The translations under genes were made by a program, and so were the position numbers. Below, piece by piece: positions 7,622-15,864 of a DNA stretch of 64,000 nt. The stretch's first letter is position 1. Each line of letters opens with the position of its first letter. The notes beneath the pieces are model-generated. The model saw only the letters and a list, made by a program, of their open reading frames with translations, was not told the origin of the DNA and did not search any database. Source of the DNA: Burkholderia contaminans (GTDB lineage Bacteria > Pseudomonadota > Gammaproteobacteria > Burkholderiales > Burkholderiaceae); contig NZ_CP090642.1 of NCBI RefSeq assembly GCF_029633825.1, forward strand, positions 1,054,001 through 1,118,000. The letters are read 5' to 3'.

Positions 7622-8629
7622 TTACTCAAAGAGCTTGACGATCTCTGGCGAATACAACGACGGATACTTCTTTGCGGAGGACAGCACAATCTGCTGGACC
7701 GTTTTTCCCTTTACGGAAGGGTCTGCAGCAACGTAGCTATCGGCAAACGCCAGGGCCGTCTTCTTTGCGCCCGCATCCAGCAAGGCTTTGACGCAATCGG
7801 GATTAGCGGAGGTGGCCGCTTCGCCAAGCGGTGTCTTCACCGGGAAGGGACGCTTTTGCGGGTACGTGGCATCGATGGATGCGCCTGGCTTGAGGAGCAA
7901 GGCGATGCGCTGACTCGCTTGCGGGTCAGGCTTGCCGGACATTTCGTATGCCGTTCGAGTACAGACGAAATGCAGCGGCGTCGAACCGACAGCCGACACT
8001 GCAAAAGGATCCGCGCCGGCCGCAATCAGCAGCTTGATGACCTCCAGATTCGTTGCACCGTTGCCCGTGAGCACGGTAAAGCCGTTCGGCGTGGTCAGTT
8101 TCGGGTCTGCGCCCGCGTGCAAAAGTTTTTGCACGAGGTCAGGATGCGGAAATGCCCTGCTCCCGCCACTCGCCGCTGCGATCAGTGGTGTTTGGGTGCC
8201 GCCTTGGGCGATGACATTCACGTTGGCTCCGGCCTTGATCAGACGATCGATGATCCGCTCCTCATCCGGAGAAACCGCTGGCCCTTGGACATTGTTCAAC
8301 GCGGAAAGCAGCAGTGTTTCGCCATTACCCTGAACAGGCTCGTTCACCAGTTGCGGCGCCTTCGCGAGCAGCAGGTCCAGCGCCTCGGGTGCCTTGTAAT
8401 ACGACGCGAGAAAGACCGTCTGGATATCGGGCATTGCACCCTTATCCAACAAGTTTCTGATGGCGGACAGTTTTTCCGGCGTCTTGTCGTAGGCGTACTC
8501 ACCGACCGCATCCTGCAGTGCATTGGCGGCCCCCTCGTTCGCCGCGTTCGATGCCATCGGCACGACAGCAAAGGCAGCAGCCAGGCACCAAGACATCACT
8601 CGGCGGTTCAAATTTCTCTCAGGTCGCAT
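7622..8629 (-). CDS. Exported ankyrin-repeat protein
   Basis: A 335-residue protein. The N-terminus has a signal peptide (hydrophobic SWCLAAAFAVVPMASNA, cleavage probably after SNA). The remainder is a run of ankyrin repeats, for example LIKAGANVNVIAQGG..TPLIAAA, LLHAGADPKLTTPNGFTVL, LLIAAGADPFAVSAVGSTPL and ALLDAGAKKTALAFAD. Ankyrin arrays bind other proteins. Secreted members encoded beside T6SS effectors sometimes act as immunity or accessory proteins, which would fit here but is inferred. The ATG at 8627-8629 follows AGAGGGTGTG; an AT-rich upstream stretch (8640-8690) probably holds its promoter. Confidence 0.82.
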   Translation of the reverse strand: MRPERNLNRRVMSWCLAAAFAVVPMASNAANEGAANALQDAVGEYAYDKTPEKLSAIRNLLDKGAMPDIQTVFLASYYKAPEALDLLLAKAPQLVNEPVQGNGETLLLSALNNVQGPAVSPDEERIIDRLIKAGANVNVIAQGGTQTPLIAAASGGSRAFPHPDLVQKLLHAGADPKLTTPNGFTVLTGNGATNLEVIKLLIAAGADPFAVSAVGSTPLHFVCTRTAYEMSGKPDPQASQRIALLLKPGASIDATYPQKRPFPVKTPLGEAATSANPDCVKALLDAGAKKTALAFADSYVAADPSVKGKTVQQIVLSSAKKYPSLYSPEIVKLFE

Positions 8630-9060
8630 CACACCCTCTATTTTTAATAAAAACGGCTATATTAATCGAATATATCTTTCAAAACCGATTGTAGTGCCGC
8701 CTCGCCTATCGACATCCGCGTCTTGACCTGCGAATCGCAGCGAATTTCTGATCGGCCAGGTCGAGCAGTTGACGCCACCGGCTTCCACGGCCCGAATAGC
8801 ACGGAAGCGTCCTCACTGAGAAATGTCATCAGGTGTGATGCTGCGCCGGTCCCGGCCCTCGATCAAGGTTGGTGGCGCATTGCTTAAGCAGTTTGGGTAG
8901 TGCCGGGGCGCGGCAGTGCTGGCACCGGCACCCACCGGGCCATCGCTGTAGGCCGGCTAACTGCGATGCGTGTCGTTGAAACGCGTCCGGGTGCGCCTTC
9001 ACTTTTCGAGCGAGATATTTCTTTGCTCACCCCGGGCATGGCATCACCTGTCCTCACATT
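8630..9060. other. Non-coding stretch in the T6SS island
   Basis: No convincing gene on either strand. The part next to the ankyrin gene (about 8640-8690) is strongly AT-rich against the local background and is a likely promoter. The remainder shows no recognised motif, repeat or insertion element. Confidence 0.5.
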
Positions 9061-9354
9061 TCATCCGATTACCAAATACAACTCGCATTGCTTACCTTTC
9101 AGCCACTTCGGCTGTCGAGCCGCCCCGTCCCATGTCTGCCCCGTTGCCGGATCACGGTAGACACCATAGACCTTTGGGTCCCGGGCTGGCTGCACTACGG
9201 CGGGCCGAGATACAACCGGCCGAACTGCAGCCCCGTCAAACTCTTCGCGCAGCGACAACACGAATCGGTCGATCAGGCCCTGCGCCAGCGCTTCACGCCG
9301 CTCGATGGAGCGTAGCGCCTCAATACGTTCGTCGAGCACGGCAAGCATGCTCAT
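9061..9354 (-). CDS. H-NS-like DNA-binding protein
   Basis: A 97-residue protein. The N-terminal half is a charged helix (ERIEALRSIERREALAQGL), as expected for H-NS oligomerisation. The C-terminal third, YRDPATGQTWDGAARQPKWL, matches the H-NS DNA-binding signature YRDPxTGxTWxGxGxxPxWL. H-NS-type proteins bind AT-rich or foreign DNA and silence it. Its ATG overlaps the terminal TGA of a decayed effector tail as ATGA, the exact junction used by the two immunity genes upstream, so this gene occupies an immunity slot. It may silence the island. The second central Gly of the motif is changed to Ala-Arg. Confidence 0.72.
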   Translation of the reverse strand: MSMLAVLDERIEALRSIERREALAQGLIDRFVLSLREEFDGAAVRPVVSRPAVVQPARDPKVYGVYRDPATGQTWDGAARQPKWLKGKQCELYLVIG

Positions 9355-9524
9355 GGCTTCGGCATCGAGTAGGCAAACTTTTAAACCAGGTCCGGCATCG
9401 CCTTGCGGTTCGGCCCGTACTTCAATGTCATGCCAAAGCTGTCCGCGTAAAGCGCATCGGAAACCTCCGTGCCGCTGATCGCCTTCCCCGCCATCCCGGC
9501 CTGCCACATGCAGTACAGCCTCAT
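9351..9524 (-). pseudogene. Decayed copy of T6SS effector 3' end (second remnant)
   Basis: Fifty-eight codons that align with two separated parts of the big effector. The start MRLYCMWQA matches its last membrane helix (GLYFAWQAF). The reading then jumps to SGTEVSDALYADSFGMTLKY and NRKAMPDLV, matching the effector C-terminus. An in-frame TAA (9381-9383) interrupts it, but the frame resumes with KFAYSMPKP and a TGA, matching the effector ending EFAYPVPKT. The terminal TGA overlaps the H-NS-like ATG. It is clearly an internally deleted duplicate, not an independent gene. Confidence 0.82.
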
Positions 9525-9529
9525 ACTCA

Positions 9530-10612
9530 CTACCCCAAGCTTGGATCAAAGGCCATCCACCAACCCACGGCCACCATCCCGACGAAGGTGCCACCCCACA
9601 TCAGCGTGGACAGCAGCATGCCGATGAACCAGCGACGGTTCATATGGGGGAGTTGGCCGTCGATAGCTTTCTGCTCGATGTCGCTGGGCGGATTCATCCG
9701 GTAGGGATTCTCGCCTTCCCAATGCATCGCCTCGGCCAGTTCCGCGGGCATGGGTGGGCGCGGAGCGCGTCGCTCCATCCACGGGATGAGGCGATCGCTC
9801 CAGTAGCCAACCATGGCCTCCGACGCAAAATACACCTTGTAGAACATGCCCGGTTTTAGCCGGTGTTCCTTGTCAACCATCCCTGGATTCAAGTCGCGAT
9901 CCATGCGCGCGTGAATACCGTGCTCCTGGCCTTCGGGGATACGGTACTCGATGGGCGGCACCTTCTCGGAGGGCCCATCCATATAGGCCCGCACAAACTC
10001 CCACAGCTCCGCCGGCGGCAGCACCGCGATGGCTGGATCACTCAGGCGGATGAACCGCGTCACCTTGCGCGTACCCGGTTTCAGCACGCCCACATCCAGA
10101 AAAAACGAGGTGACTGTGCCAGTGGGACTGACGGCTGTTACGCGCGTTACATAGGGAACCACCTGATCGTAGTCCAGTGCCGTCCAGCCCCCCTTCTTAC
10201 CTTGCCATTGGTAAAACCGACGCAGGCGGCGGCTCAACAGGATGGGGGAATGCGGACGGTGCAGCAGGCGGAGGGGGACGCCGATGGCAAACCATAGGCA
10301 TATCGCCAGAATAAGTGTGCCAATAATAGGTAAATCCCACCCATTTTTGTCCACTTCCATCCACGAACAAGCCACCATGGGGAGCATGCCTAGAAACCCA
10401 AGTCCACCGCCACCCCAGACGCTCGCGAATAGGCCGAACGACTTATGTGTGGTCCGAGCCGTTTTACTGAACTCCAGATAGGCCGGGTTGATCTTGGCCA
10501 CCATCTGCCAGGCATCCGCTTCAGCACCCACCTGCGGCGGTTCACCTGCCTTGGGCAAGATGAAGTAGGTGCCGTTTTCCTTTTCCGGCAAGGTCGGACG
10601 CAGCAGGCTCAT
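9530..10612 (-). CDS. Putative T6SS immunity protein, copy 2 (DUF6708-like)
   Basis: A 360-residue membrane protein paralogous to the copy at 10689-11771. Its first 54 residues differ from that copy at only two positions (Ala32, Ser49). Residues about 55-122 are a hydrophobic hairpin that differs strongly. The middle (SRRLRRFYQWQGKK onward) is a soluble PH-like region and a last helix (WFIGMLLSTLMWGG) is near the end. The layout matches the DUF6708 family, often encoded beside T6SS effectors. Inner-membrane location fits protection against a pore-forming effector. It starts by ATGA overlap with a shrunken effector tail. The immunity role is inferred from position. Confidence 0.8.
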   Translation of the reverse strand: MSLLRPTLPEKENGTYFILPKAGEPPQVGAEADAWQMVAKINPAYLEFSKTARTTHKSFGLFASVWGGGGLGFLGMLPMVACSWMEVDKNGWDLPIIGTLILAICLWFAIGVPLRLLHRPHSPILLSRRLRRFYQWQGKKGGWTALDYDQVVPYVTRVTAVSPTGTVTSFFLDVGVLKPGTRKVTRFIRLSDPAIAVLPPAELWEFVRAYMDGPSEKVPPIEYRIPEGQEHGIHARMDRDLNPGMVDKEHRLKPGMFYKVYFASEAMVGYWSDRLIPWMERRAPRPPMPAELAEAMHWEGENPYRMNPPSDIEQKAIDGQLPHMNRRWFIGMLLSTLMWGGTFVGMVAVGWWMAFDPSLG

Positions 10613-10686
10613 GTCTTTGGTACCGGGTAGGCGAACTCAGAATCATCGTCATTCGCGAAGGCCTGCCAGGCGCAGTAGAGTCCCAT
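10609..10686 (-). pseudogene. Decayed copy of T6SS effector 3' end (first remnant)
   Basis: Twenty-five codons between the two immunity genes. The first part, MGLYCAWQAFANDDD, matches the effector's last membrane helix (GLYFAWQAFATDDE). It is fused directly to SEFAYPVPKT, the effector's exact last ten residues, so about 200 codons between them are deleted in frame. The final TGA overlaps the ATG of immunity copy 2 as ATGA, as the full effector does with copy 1. It may still help translational coupling, but it cannot be a functional toxin. Confidence 0.85.
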
Positions 10687-10688
10687 GC

Positions 10689-11771
10689 CTACTGCCCCCA
10701 GCTTGGATCAAAGGCCATCCACCAGCCCACCGCCACCATCCCGACGAAGCTGCCACCCCACATCAGCGTCGACAGCAGCATGCCGATGAACCAGCGACGG
10801 TTCATGTAGAGAAGTTCGCCGTCGATAGCTTTCTGCTCAATGTCGCAGGGCGGATTCATCCGATAAGGATTCTCACCTTCCCACTGCATCGCCTCGGCCA
10901 GTTCCGGGGGGAGCGGCGGATGAGGAATGCGACGCTCCATCCAGGGGATGAGACGGTCGCTCCAGTAACCAATCATGGCGCTAATGCCGAAGTACAGCTT
11001 GTAAAACAGACCAGGACGGAGACGGTGTTCCTTGTCCAGCAGGCCGGCAATCATGTCGCGATCCATGCGCGCGTGGATACCGTGCTCCTGACCTTCGGGG
11101 ATACGGTATTCGATGGGCGGCACTTTGGCCGGTGGGCCATCCATGTAGGCCCGCACGAACTCCCAGAGCTCCGCCGGCGGCAGCACCGCCACGGCCGGAT
11201 CGCTCAGGCGGATGAACTGCGCCAACTTGCGCGTGCCAGGTTCGAGCACGCCCACGTCCAGGAAGAACGAAGTATCCGTGCCCGCAGTGCTGACCACGGT
11301 CAATCGGGTCACGTAGGGCACCACGCGGTTGTAATCCAATACCGTCCAACCAGTCTTCTTGCCCTGCCATTGGTAGAAGCGGCGCAAGCGGCGACTGAGC
11401 AGGATGGGAGACTGGGGCTGTCGCAGTTGGCGGTATGGGACGCCGATCGCAACCCCCAACGAAATCAACAACATCGAAGAAAAAATAATCACACCGTCTA
11501 TTCCGAGGCGATCCACGTCAATGAATACCTCAATGGCCGTAGGCAGTAATCCCAAGAAAAACAGCCCCCCTCCCCATATGCTGATCAGCAGATTCATTGG
11601 CCTGAAGCTGGTCCGCGCAGTCTTGTTGAACTCCAGATACGCCGGGTTGATCTTGGCCACCATCTGCCACGCATCCGGTTCGGCCCCCACTTGGGGCGGT
11701 TCACCAGCCTTGGGCAAGATGAAGTAGGTGCCGTTTTCCTTCTCTGGCAAGGTCGGACGCAGCAGGCTCAT
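10689..11771 (-). CDS. Putative T6SS immunity protein, copy 1 (DUF6708-like)
   Basis: A 360-residue membrane protein encoded directly after the effector, with ATGA overlap (11768-11771), so it is translated in step with the toxin, as expected of a cognate immunity protein. It has a hydrophobic hairpin at about residues 60-115 (IWGGGLFFLGLLPTAIEVF and VIIFSSMLLISLGVAIGV), a soluble central domain and a C-terminal helix (WFIGMLLSTLMWGGSFVG). I recall the family as DUF6708. It is the likeliest immunity protein for the full-length effector because of the direct overlap; copy 2 is linked only to a remnant. Confidence 0.82.
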   Translation of the reverse strand: MSLLRPTLPEKENGTYFILPKAGEPPQVGAEPDAWQMVAKINPAYLEFNKTARTSFRPMNLLISIWGGGLFFLGLLPTAIEVFIDVDRLGIDGVIIFSSMLLISLGVAIGVPYRQLRQPQSPILLSRRLRRFYQWQGKKTGWTVLDYNRVVPYVTRLTVVSTAGTDTSFFLDVGVLEPGTRKLAQFIRLSDPAVAVLPPAELWEFVRAYMDGPPAKVPPIEYRIPEGQEHGIHARMDRDMIAGLLDKEHRLRPGLFYKLYFGISAMIGYWSDRLIPWMERRIPHPPLPPELAEAMQWEGENPYRMNPPCDIEQKAIDGELLYMNRRWFIGMLLSTLMWGGSFVGMVAVGWWMAFDPSWGQ

Positions 11772-14700
11772 GTCTTCGGTACCGGGTAGGCGAACTCAGA
11801 AACCAGGTTCGGCATTTCCTTGCGATTCGGCCAGTACTTCAAGGTCATGCCAAAGCTGTCCGCGTACAGCGCATCGGGAACCTCCGTGCCGCTGATGGCC
11901 TCCACCACCTTCTCCGCGGCACGGTGTATCGCCGCCCCACTACTGTCCATCGTGGAAAAGAATCCTTCGATGCGTACGGTGCCCAGCGCCTTGTCGACCA
12001 GCAATTTAGGCTTTTGCTGCATGCCGGTCAGACGCCGAGAGAGTTCATAGCGGCTCGGTTGCTCGCGCCCATCCTCGCACTGCAGTTCACCGATCGGCAG
12101 CCGTTGGCCCTTCTGATAAGCATGGAACTGCACCTCCAGGCGCGAACCTTCGGCATAGCGTGGCAGGTCGATCTGATAGCTGCCCAACCCACCATAAGAG
12201 CCCCGGAGTTCGCCAAAACTGGCCTGTGCCACCAGCACGACCTTGTTCAGCCCCTCGATTTCCGCTTCCAGGCTGGCGAAGGGCTCCACCGCTGTATCCT
12301 TGGGATTCTTGAGGTAGGGATTTTTCGATACGAGCTTGCCTCTGCGGTAAGCGCCTTTGCCAAACACGCCGTTGTCCAGCCAGTACTCCACCGGCAGCAG
12401 GTTCTCATCGTCCGTCGCAAAGGCCTGCCAGGCGAAGTAAAGCCCCAAGCTGGCAGCAGCAATGAGAAGCAACGTCCAGGCTACCGGTCCCATCATTGCA
12501 GCAATACCCGTAGCTTCAACTCCTGCAACTGATGCCGCGGTGGTCGCCCCCAAGCCATAACTGGCCACACCCGCAACGACAAACAGCGCACCTGCCCCCA
12601 TCGACCAGCTTCCGGCGTCTTTGTCGCCAGCGGCATACTTCCGTCCACCTTTAAAAATCGCATACGCCCCATCAATGACACCGGCCACCGCACCAAGCAC
12701 TGCCGCTCGCCGGATGAGAACCGACACGCCTACCTTCTCTGCCCCAAGAAACGCTTTCACTGCTGCAGTGACCCCCGAGTACGCACCTAAGGCTCCAAGC
12801 ACTGAGTATGTCAAGCCGATGCCTAAGTCCGCATATTCCCTCGTGCCTGGATCATTTGTCTTCCGGAATTGCTTGATCATGTCCACGCCCTGCATGACTT
12901 GAAAGAAGAGCGCTCCCGCGCTGAGGACCACGTCGGCCCGCAGCCCCAATCGCATCAATTGGTTCTGCAATATCGGATTAGCTTGGGTCGGTCGTGCCGC
13001 CGCCTGCGCGGTGATGTGCAACTCAGTCAGTTTCAAGCGCTCCAGCTGCACATAGTCCAGCTTGCCGCCGCCTTCCATCTTCTTGACCACCCAGGCCACT
13101 ACCGCTGTGGCTTCCTCGCGCGTGCCCGGCGGCGTGAGCACCACCGCGCCTTGCACCGCGCCGGAGAGCGCTGGCTTGCGGATTTCCGACAAGCCCACCG
13201 TGCTGCCCTTGGTCGCCGCCACCGGCGCTCGCGCCTGCACCCGTGGGTCGCCCAGGAAGGCGGCTCCCCACTTCTGCGTAATCTGCTGCCAGGTGCCACG
13301 CATCAGCGTCGGTTCGGGCACGATGTCATCGCGGGTGATGAGCGCCAGTGTGACCTGCCGGATCAGTTTGCGGTACGCCTTGGGGTTCTTGTCACGTAGC
13401 CGAAATAGCTGGCCCGCGCTGGTTTCGATCAGGGTGGCCGTATTGGCATTGGCGGCACGGCGCGCGCGAATCGCCACACGGATGCCCTGTATCTGCGTTA
13501 CCCCCTTGCCAAGGAATGTGCGGACAAGCCCCTCCGCCTCCTTGGTCGCGTTGTAGGCATCATCCTGGTCGCCTGGTGTCTGTGCCAGATACTTCAGGTA
13601 CGGCACGTACATCGCCCCCATGGCGCGTGCGAGCCAATTGTCCGGGTCTTCCGGCGGCAAGTTCAGCACCGGGGTCCACAGTTGTTCCTGTTCCATGAGC
13701 GTCTGCCCGGAACCACACAGGCAGTACGCCACCATGGCTTCGTGCGAGGCTGCCGAGCCTGGCTGGTCGCAAAAATCGGTGCGTTGCTGCTGCTGCCAGC
13801 GAAGTGACCGGATGACTAAGCAAAAGTCTTCGCTGATATCCTTTTTGCGCTGTTCCATGGCAGCCAGATCGACGTGCTCCCGCAACGCCTCCTGCCATGC
13901 TTTCTGATCGATGTGCTTGAGGTAGCGGTCCGCTCCGTAGTGCCTTGCATACCAAGGCCCGGGGTTGCGTTCGGCATTGAGCCGAATGCCTTCGATTAGC
14001 GCGGCGACCAGTCGCTTTCGAGACCTCTCCTTGTCGCCTACGCCCTCCAGAGCAGCGGCCTCCGCAACGGTCTTGTTGCGCAGGTAGTTCAACTGCATGG
14101 CATGGCCCACCACGTCGTCGAGCACCAGAAATAGGCCAGTCTTCGCGGGGGTGTTCTTCGATACTTGCGCCATCTGCTCGGCCAGGCTGGACGCCGATGG
14201 AAAGAGGGCGTGGTGCTGCGGGGACACCGCTGCGCCGCTCCGCGCGCGCAGCGGCTCAAGCGTGTGCTGGTCGATAAATTCGCGAGTCGGTTGAGGAGTG
14301 TAGTCGGCCACATGCCTACTCAGCCAAGCCGTCATAGCTCGGCCGTTGGGGACCGCCGTGCCTACGCCGAGTTGACCGCGCGCCGCTGCCATCAGGTCCA
14401 CCTGTGTCATCCGCTTGCTGCGACAGCCGTCCTTATCGTCGCGGTAGTCGTCCAGCACGCCTTGCGGCCAGCGAAACCGACTGAAGGCCATCCACACCTT
14501 TGGGGTCTTCTCGGGGTCGAGCACAATGAACTCCAAGGCCACCGGATTGTGCTCGGGACGCCGGCAGGCATCGGGCTGGTCCATCGGTTCCACCGCATCT
14601 GCCGGAGACGGCAGGTCCAGTGGCGGCATCTCCCGCAACAAGCCAGATCGGTCCACCAGATAGGACTGCCATGTTTTATCTGGTTTGAGGACGTACAAGT

Positions 14701-14977
14701 AACCAGCCGGCAAGACGCGCATGTAGTACCAGTGATGCTTCAGGTCGGCTGCGCTCAGTTCCTTGCTCAACGAACGCAAGGGTTCCCTCATTGGAAGCGG
14801 ATCACGTAGGCCCGGCGGATTAGTGGGCAGCAGATAGTTCGGCAGTAACCCTGATACGAGTGGCAAAATGGCCAGTCCGTTCTGCTTCACGCAATTGGGG
14901 CACTGGCCTGATTTGGCACCGCCCTTGGGATTCATGGCCGCTCGTTTCTTGGCGGCGTCTAACGTTGCGGTACTCAT
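11768..14977 (-). CDS. T6SS effector, VasX / BTH_I2691-like membrane toxin
   Basis: A 1,069-residue protein. Residues about 20-230 resemble the VasX N-terminal region: a CPNC pair at 26-29, GLAILPLVSGLLPNYLL, then WYYMRVLPAGYLYVLKPD, the signature of the BTH_I2691 effector family. Several helices between about residues 690 and 855 (including VLIRRAAVLGAVAGVIDGAY and GPVAWTLLLIAAASLGLYFA) fit a colicin-like pore-forming module. A soluble tail of about 210 residues follows. VasX of Vibrio cholerae permeabilises target membranes; the same action is inferred here. I use the ATG at 14977 because it overlaps the DUF4123 stop as ATGA; a TTG 14 codons earlier is less likely. The DUF4123 partner upstream and immunity gene downstream support the call. 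Confidence 0.86.
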   Translation of the reverse strand: MSTATLDAAKKRAAMNPKGGAKSGQCPNCVKQNGLAILPLVSGLLPNYLLPTNPPGLRDPLPMREPLRSLSKELSAADLKHHWYYMRVLPAGYLYVLKPDKTWQSYLVDRSGLLREMPPLDLPSPADAVEPMDQPDACRRPEHNPVALEFIVLDPEKTPKVWMAFSRFRWPQGVLDDYRDDKDGCRSKRMTQVDLMAAARGQLGVGTAVPNGRAMTAWLSRHVADYTPQPTREFIDQHTLEPLRARSGAAVSPQHHALFPSASSLAEQMAQVSKNTPAKTGLFLVLDDVVGHAMQLNYLRNKTVAEAAALEGVGDKERSRKRLVAALIEGIRLNAERNPGPWYARHYGADRYLKHIDQKAWQEALREHVDLAAMEQRKKDISEDFCLVIRSLRWQQQQRTDFCDQPGSAASHEAMVAYCLCGSGQTLMEQEQLWTPVLNLPPEDPDNWLARAMGAMYVPYLKYLAQTPGDQDDAYNATKEAEGLVRTFLGKGVTQIQGIRVAIRARRAANANTATLIETSAGQLFRLRDKNPKAYRKLIRQVTLALITRDDIVPEPTLMRGTWQQITQKWGAAFLGDPRVQARAPVAATKGSTVGLSEIRKPALSGAVQGAVVLTPPGTREEATAVVAWVVKKMEGGGKLDYVQLERLKLTELHITAQAAARPTQANPILQNQLMRLGLRADVVLSAGALFFQVMQGVDMIKQFRKTNDPGTREYADLGIGLTYSVLGALGAYSGVTAAVKAFLGAEKVGVSVLIRRAAVLGAVAGVIDGAYAIFKGGRKYAAGDKDAGSWSMGAGALFVVAGVASYGLGATTAASVAGVEATGIAAMMGPVAWTLLLIAAASLGLYFAWQAFATDDENLLPVEYWLDNGVFGKGAYRRGKLVSKNPYLKNPKDTAVEPFASLEAEIEGLNKVVLVAQASFGELRGSYGGLGSYQIDLPRYAEGSRLEVQFHAYQKGQRLPIGELQCEDGREQPSRYELSRRLTGMQQKPKLLVDKALGTVRIEGFFSTMDSSGAAIHRAAEKVVEAISGTEVPDALYADSFGMTLKYWPNRKEMPNLVSEFAYPVPKT

Positions 14978-15858
14978 GCTTGCCCCATTCTTGACTGAGA
15001 ATTCGCCATGCTTTGCCAATAAGTGTCGTCAAACCGGTCGAGGGCCGTTATGGCTGAACGGCCCTGACTGACTTCGACTGTCATGGCGTTGCGCACATCA
15101 GGGAGACGGTCAAACTGCTCATGCACCAGCACGCAGTGCAGCGCATAGATGACGTGTTCATGCTCATCTGAGAATGCCCACGCCTGGCGGCCTTGGCAGA
15201 TGCAGCGTGCTAGGTGCAGCGGGTCCACTGCGCCCACGTCATGCCCGGTGTCCTGAAGGATGTCCAATACGCGGTTGATATGCGGTGCCTGCTCCAACAG
15301 CGCGATCTGTTCATCGGTAAGGTGAAGTGCGGTATGTAAGCCTCTGCCCTCGTCGCGAGACGTGAGGGTGTGGAGCGTCTTGTCGCGGCCCGTCCAATAC
15401 CAGCCGCTTTCCAGACCCATCAACGCGTGGGCTTGATGTGGGCTGAGCATGGCGCGCATCAGGTCCATAACGCGCGGGTCCCAATACCGTAACAAGCGCG
15501 CGCGTTCCGCGGATCTCAGCAAGGCGTTGCTGGCCAGATGCGCAGCCACCTTGCTGGCGGATGCTGAAGTAAACAGCCAGCCGCAAACGGTTCGCGCGCC
15601 GGGCACATCCTCCCGCGACCGTTCCGCCTCTTGAGCCGCAATATCCACGGATCGTTCGAAGACGTCGCCATGCAAGCCGGCTTGCATCAAATAGGGACGA
15701 TGCGCGCCGCGGAGGCTTTCGTGCTCGATGGGGAGCGGGACTTTCCAATTTGGCAGATCGTGGAAAGGGTCGCCAAGTAAAGGGTCCACCACGATGTAAA
15801 TGCGATTTCCAGCCATTGCCCAGGGTGTGTTTCGTAGTTCGCTGCGCAGCAATTTCAT
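14974..15858 (-). CDS. DUF4123 T6SS effector chaperone/adaptor
   Basis: A 294-residue cytoplasmic protein of the DUF4123 (Tap-1/TEC) family. The opening RIYIVVDPLLGDPFHDLP, a central YWDPRVMDLMRAML segment and a C-terminal helical part are typical. These chaperones bind an effector N-terminus and load it on the VgrG tip. It sits between vgrG (6 bp upstream) and the effector (ATGA overlap), the standard vgrG-adaptor-effector-immunity order, so its cargo is almost certainly the following VasX-like protein. In Vibrio cholerae the DUF4123 protein Tap-1/TEC and the VasX partner VasW have the same kind of role. Confidence 0.88.
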   Translation of the reverse strand: MKLLRSELRNTPWAMAGNRIYIVVDPLLGDPFHDLPNWKVPLPIEHESLRGAHRPYLMQAGLHGDVFERSVDIAAQEAERSREDVPGARTVCGWLFTSASASKVAAHLASNALLRSAERARLLRYWDPRVMDLMRAMLSPHQAHALMGLESGWYWTGRDKTLHTLTSRDEGRGLHTALHLTDEQIALLEQAPHINRVLDILQDTGHDVGAVDPLHLARCICQGRQAWAFSDEHEHVIYALHCVLVHEQFDRLPDVRNAMTVEVSQGRSAITALDRFDDTYWQSMANSQSRMGQA

Positions 15859-15864
15859 CTCCCT

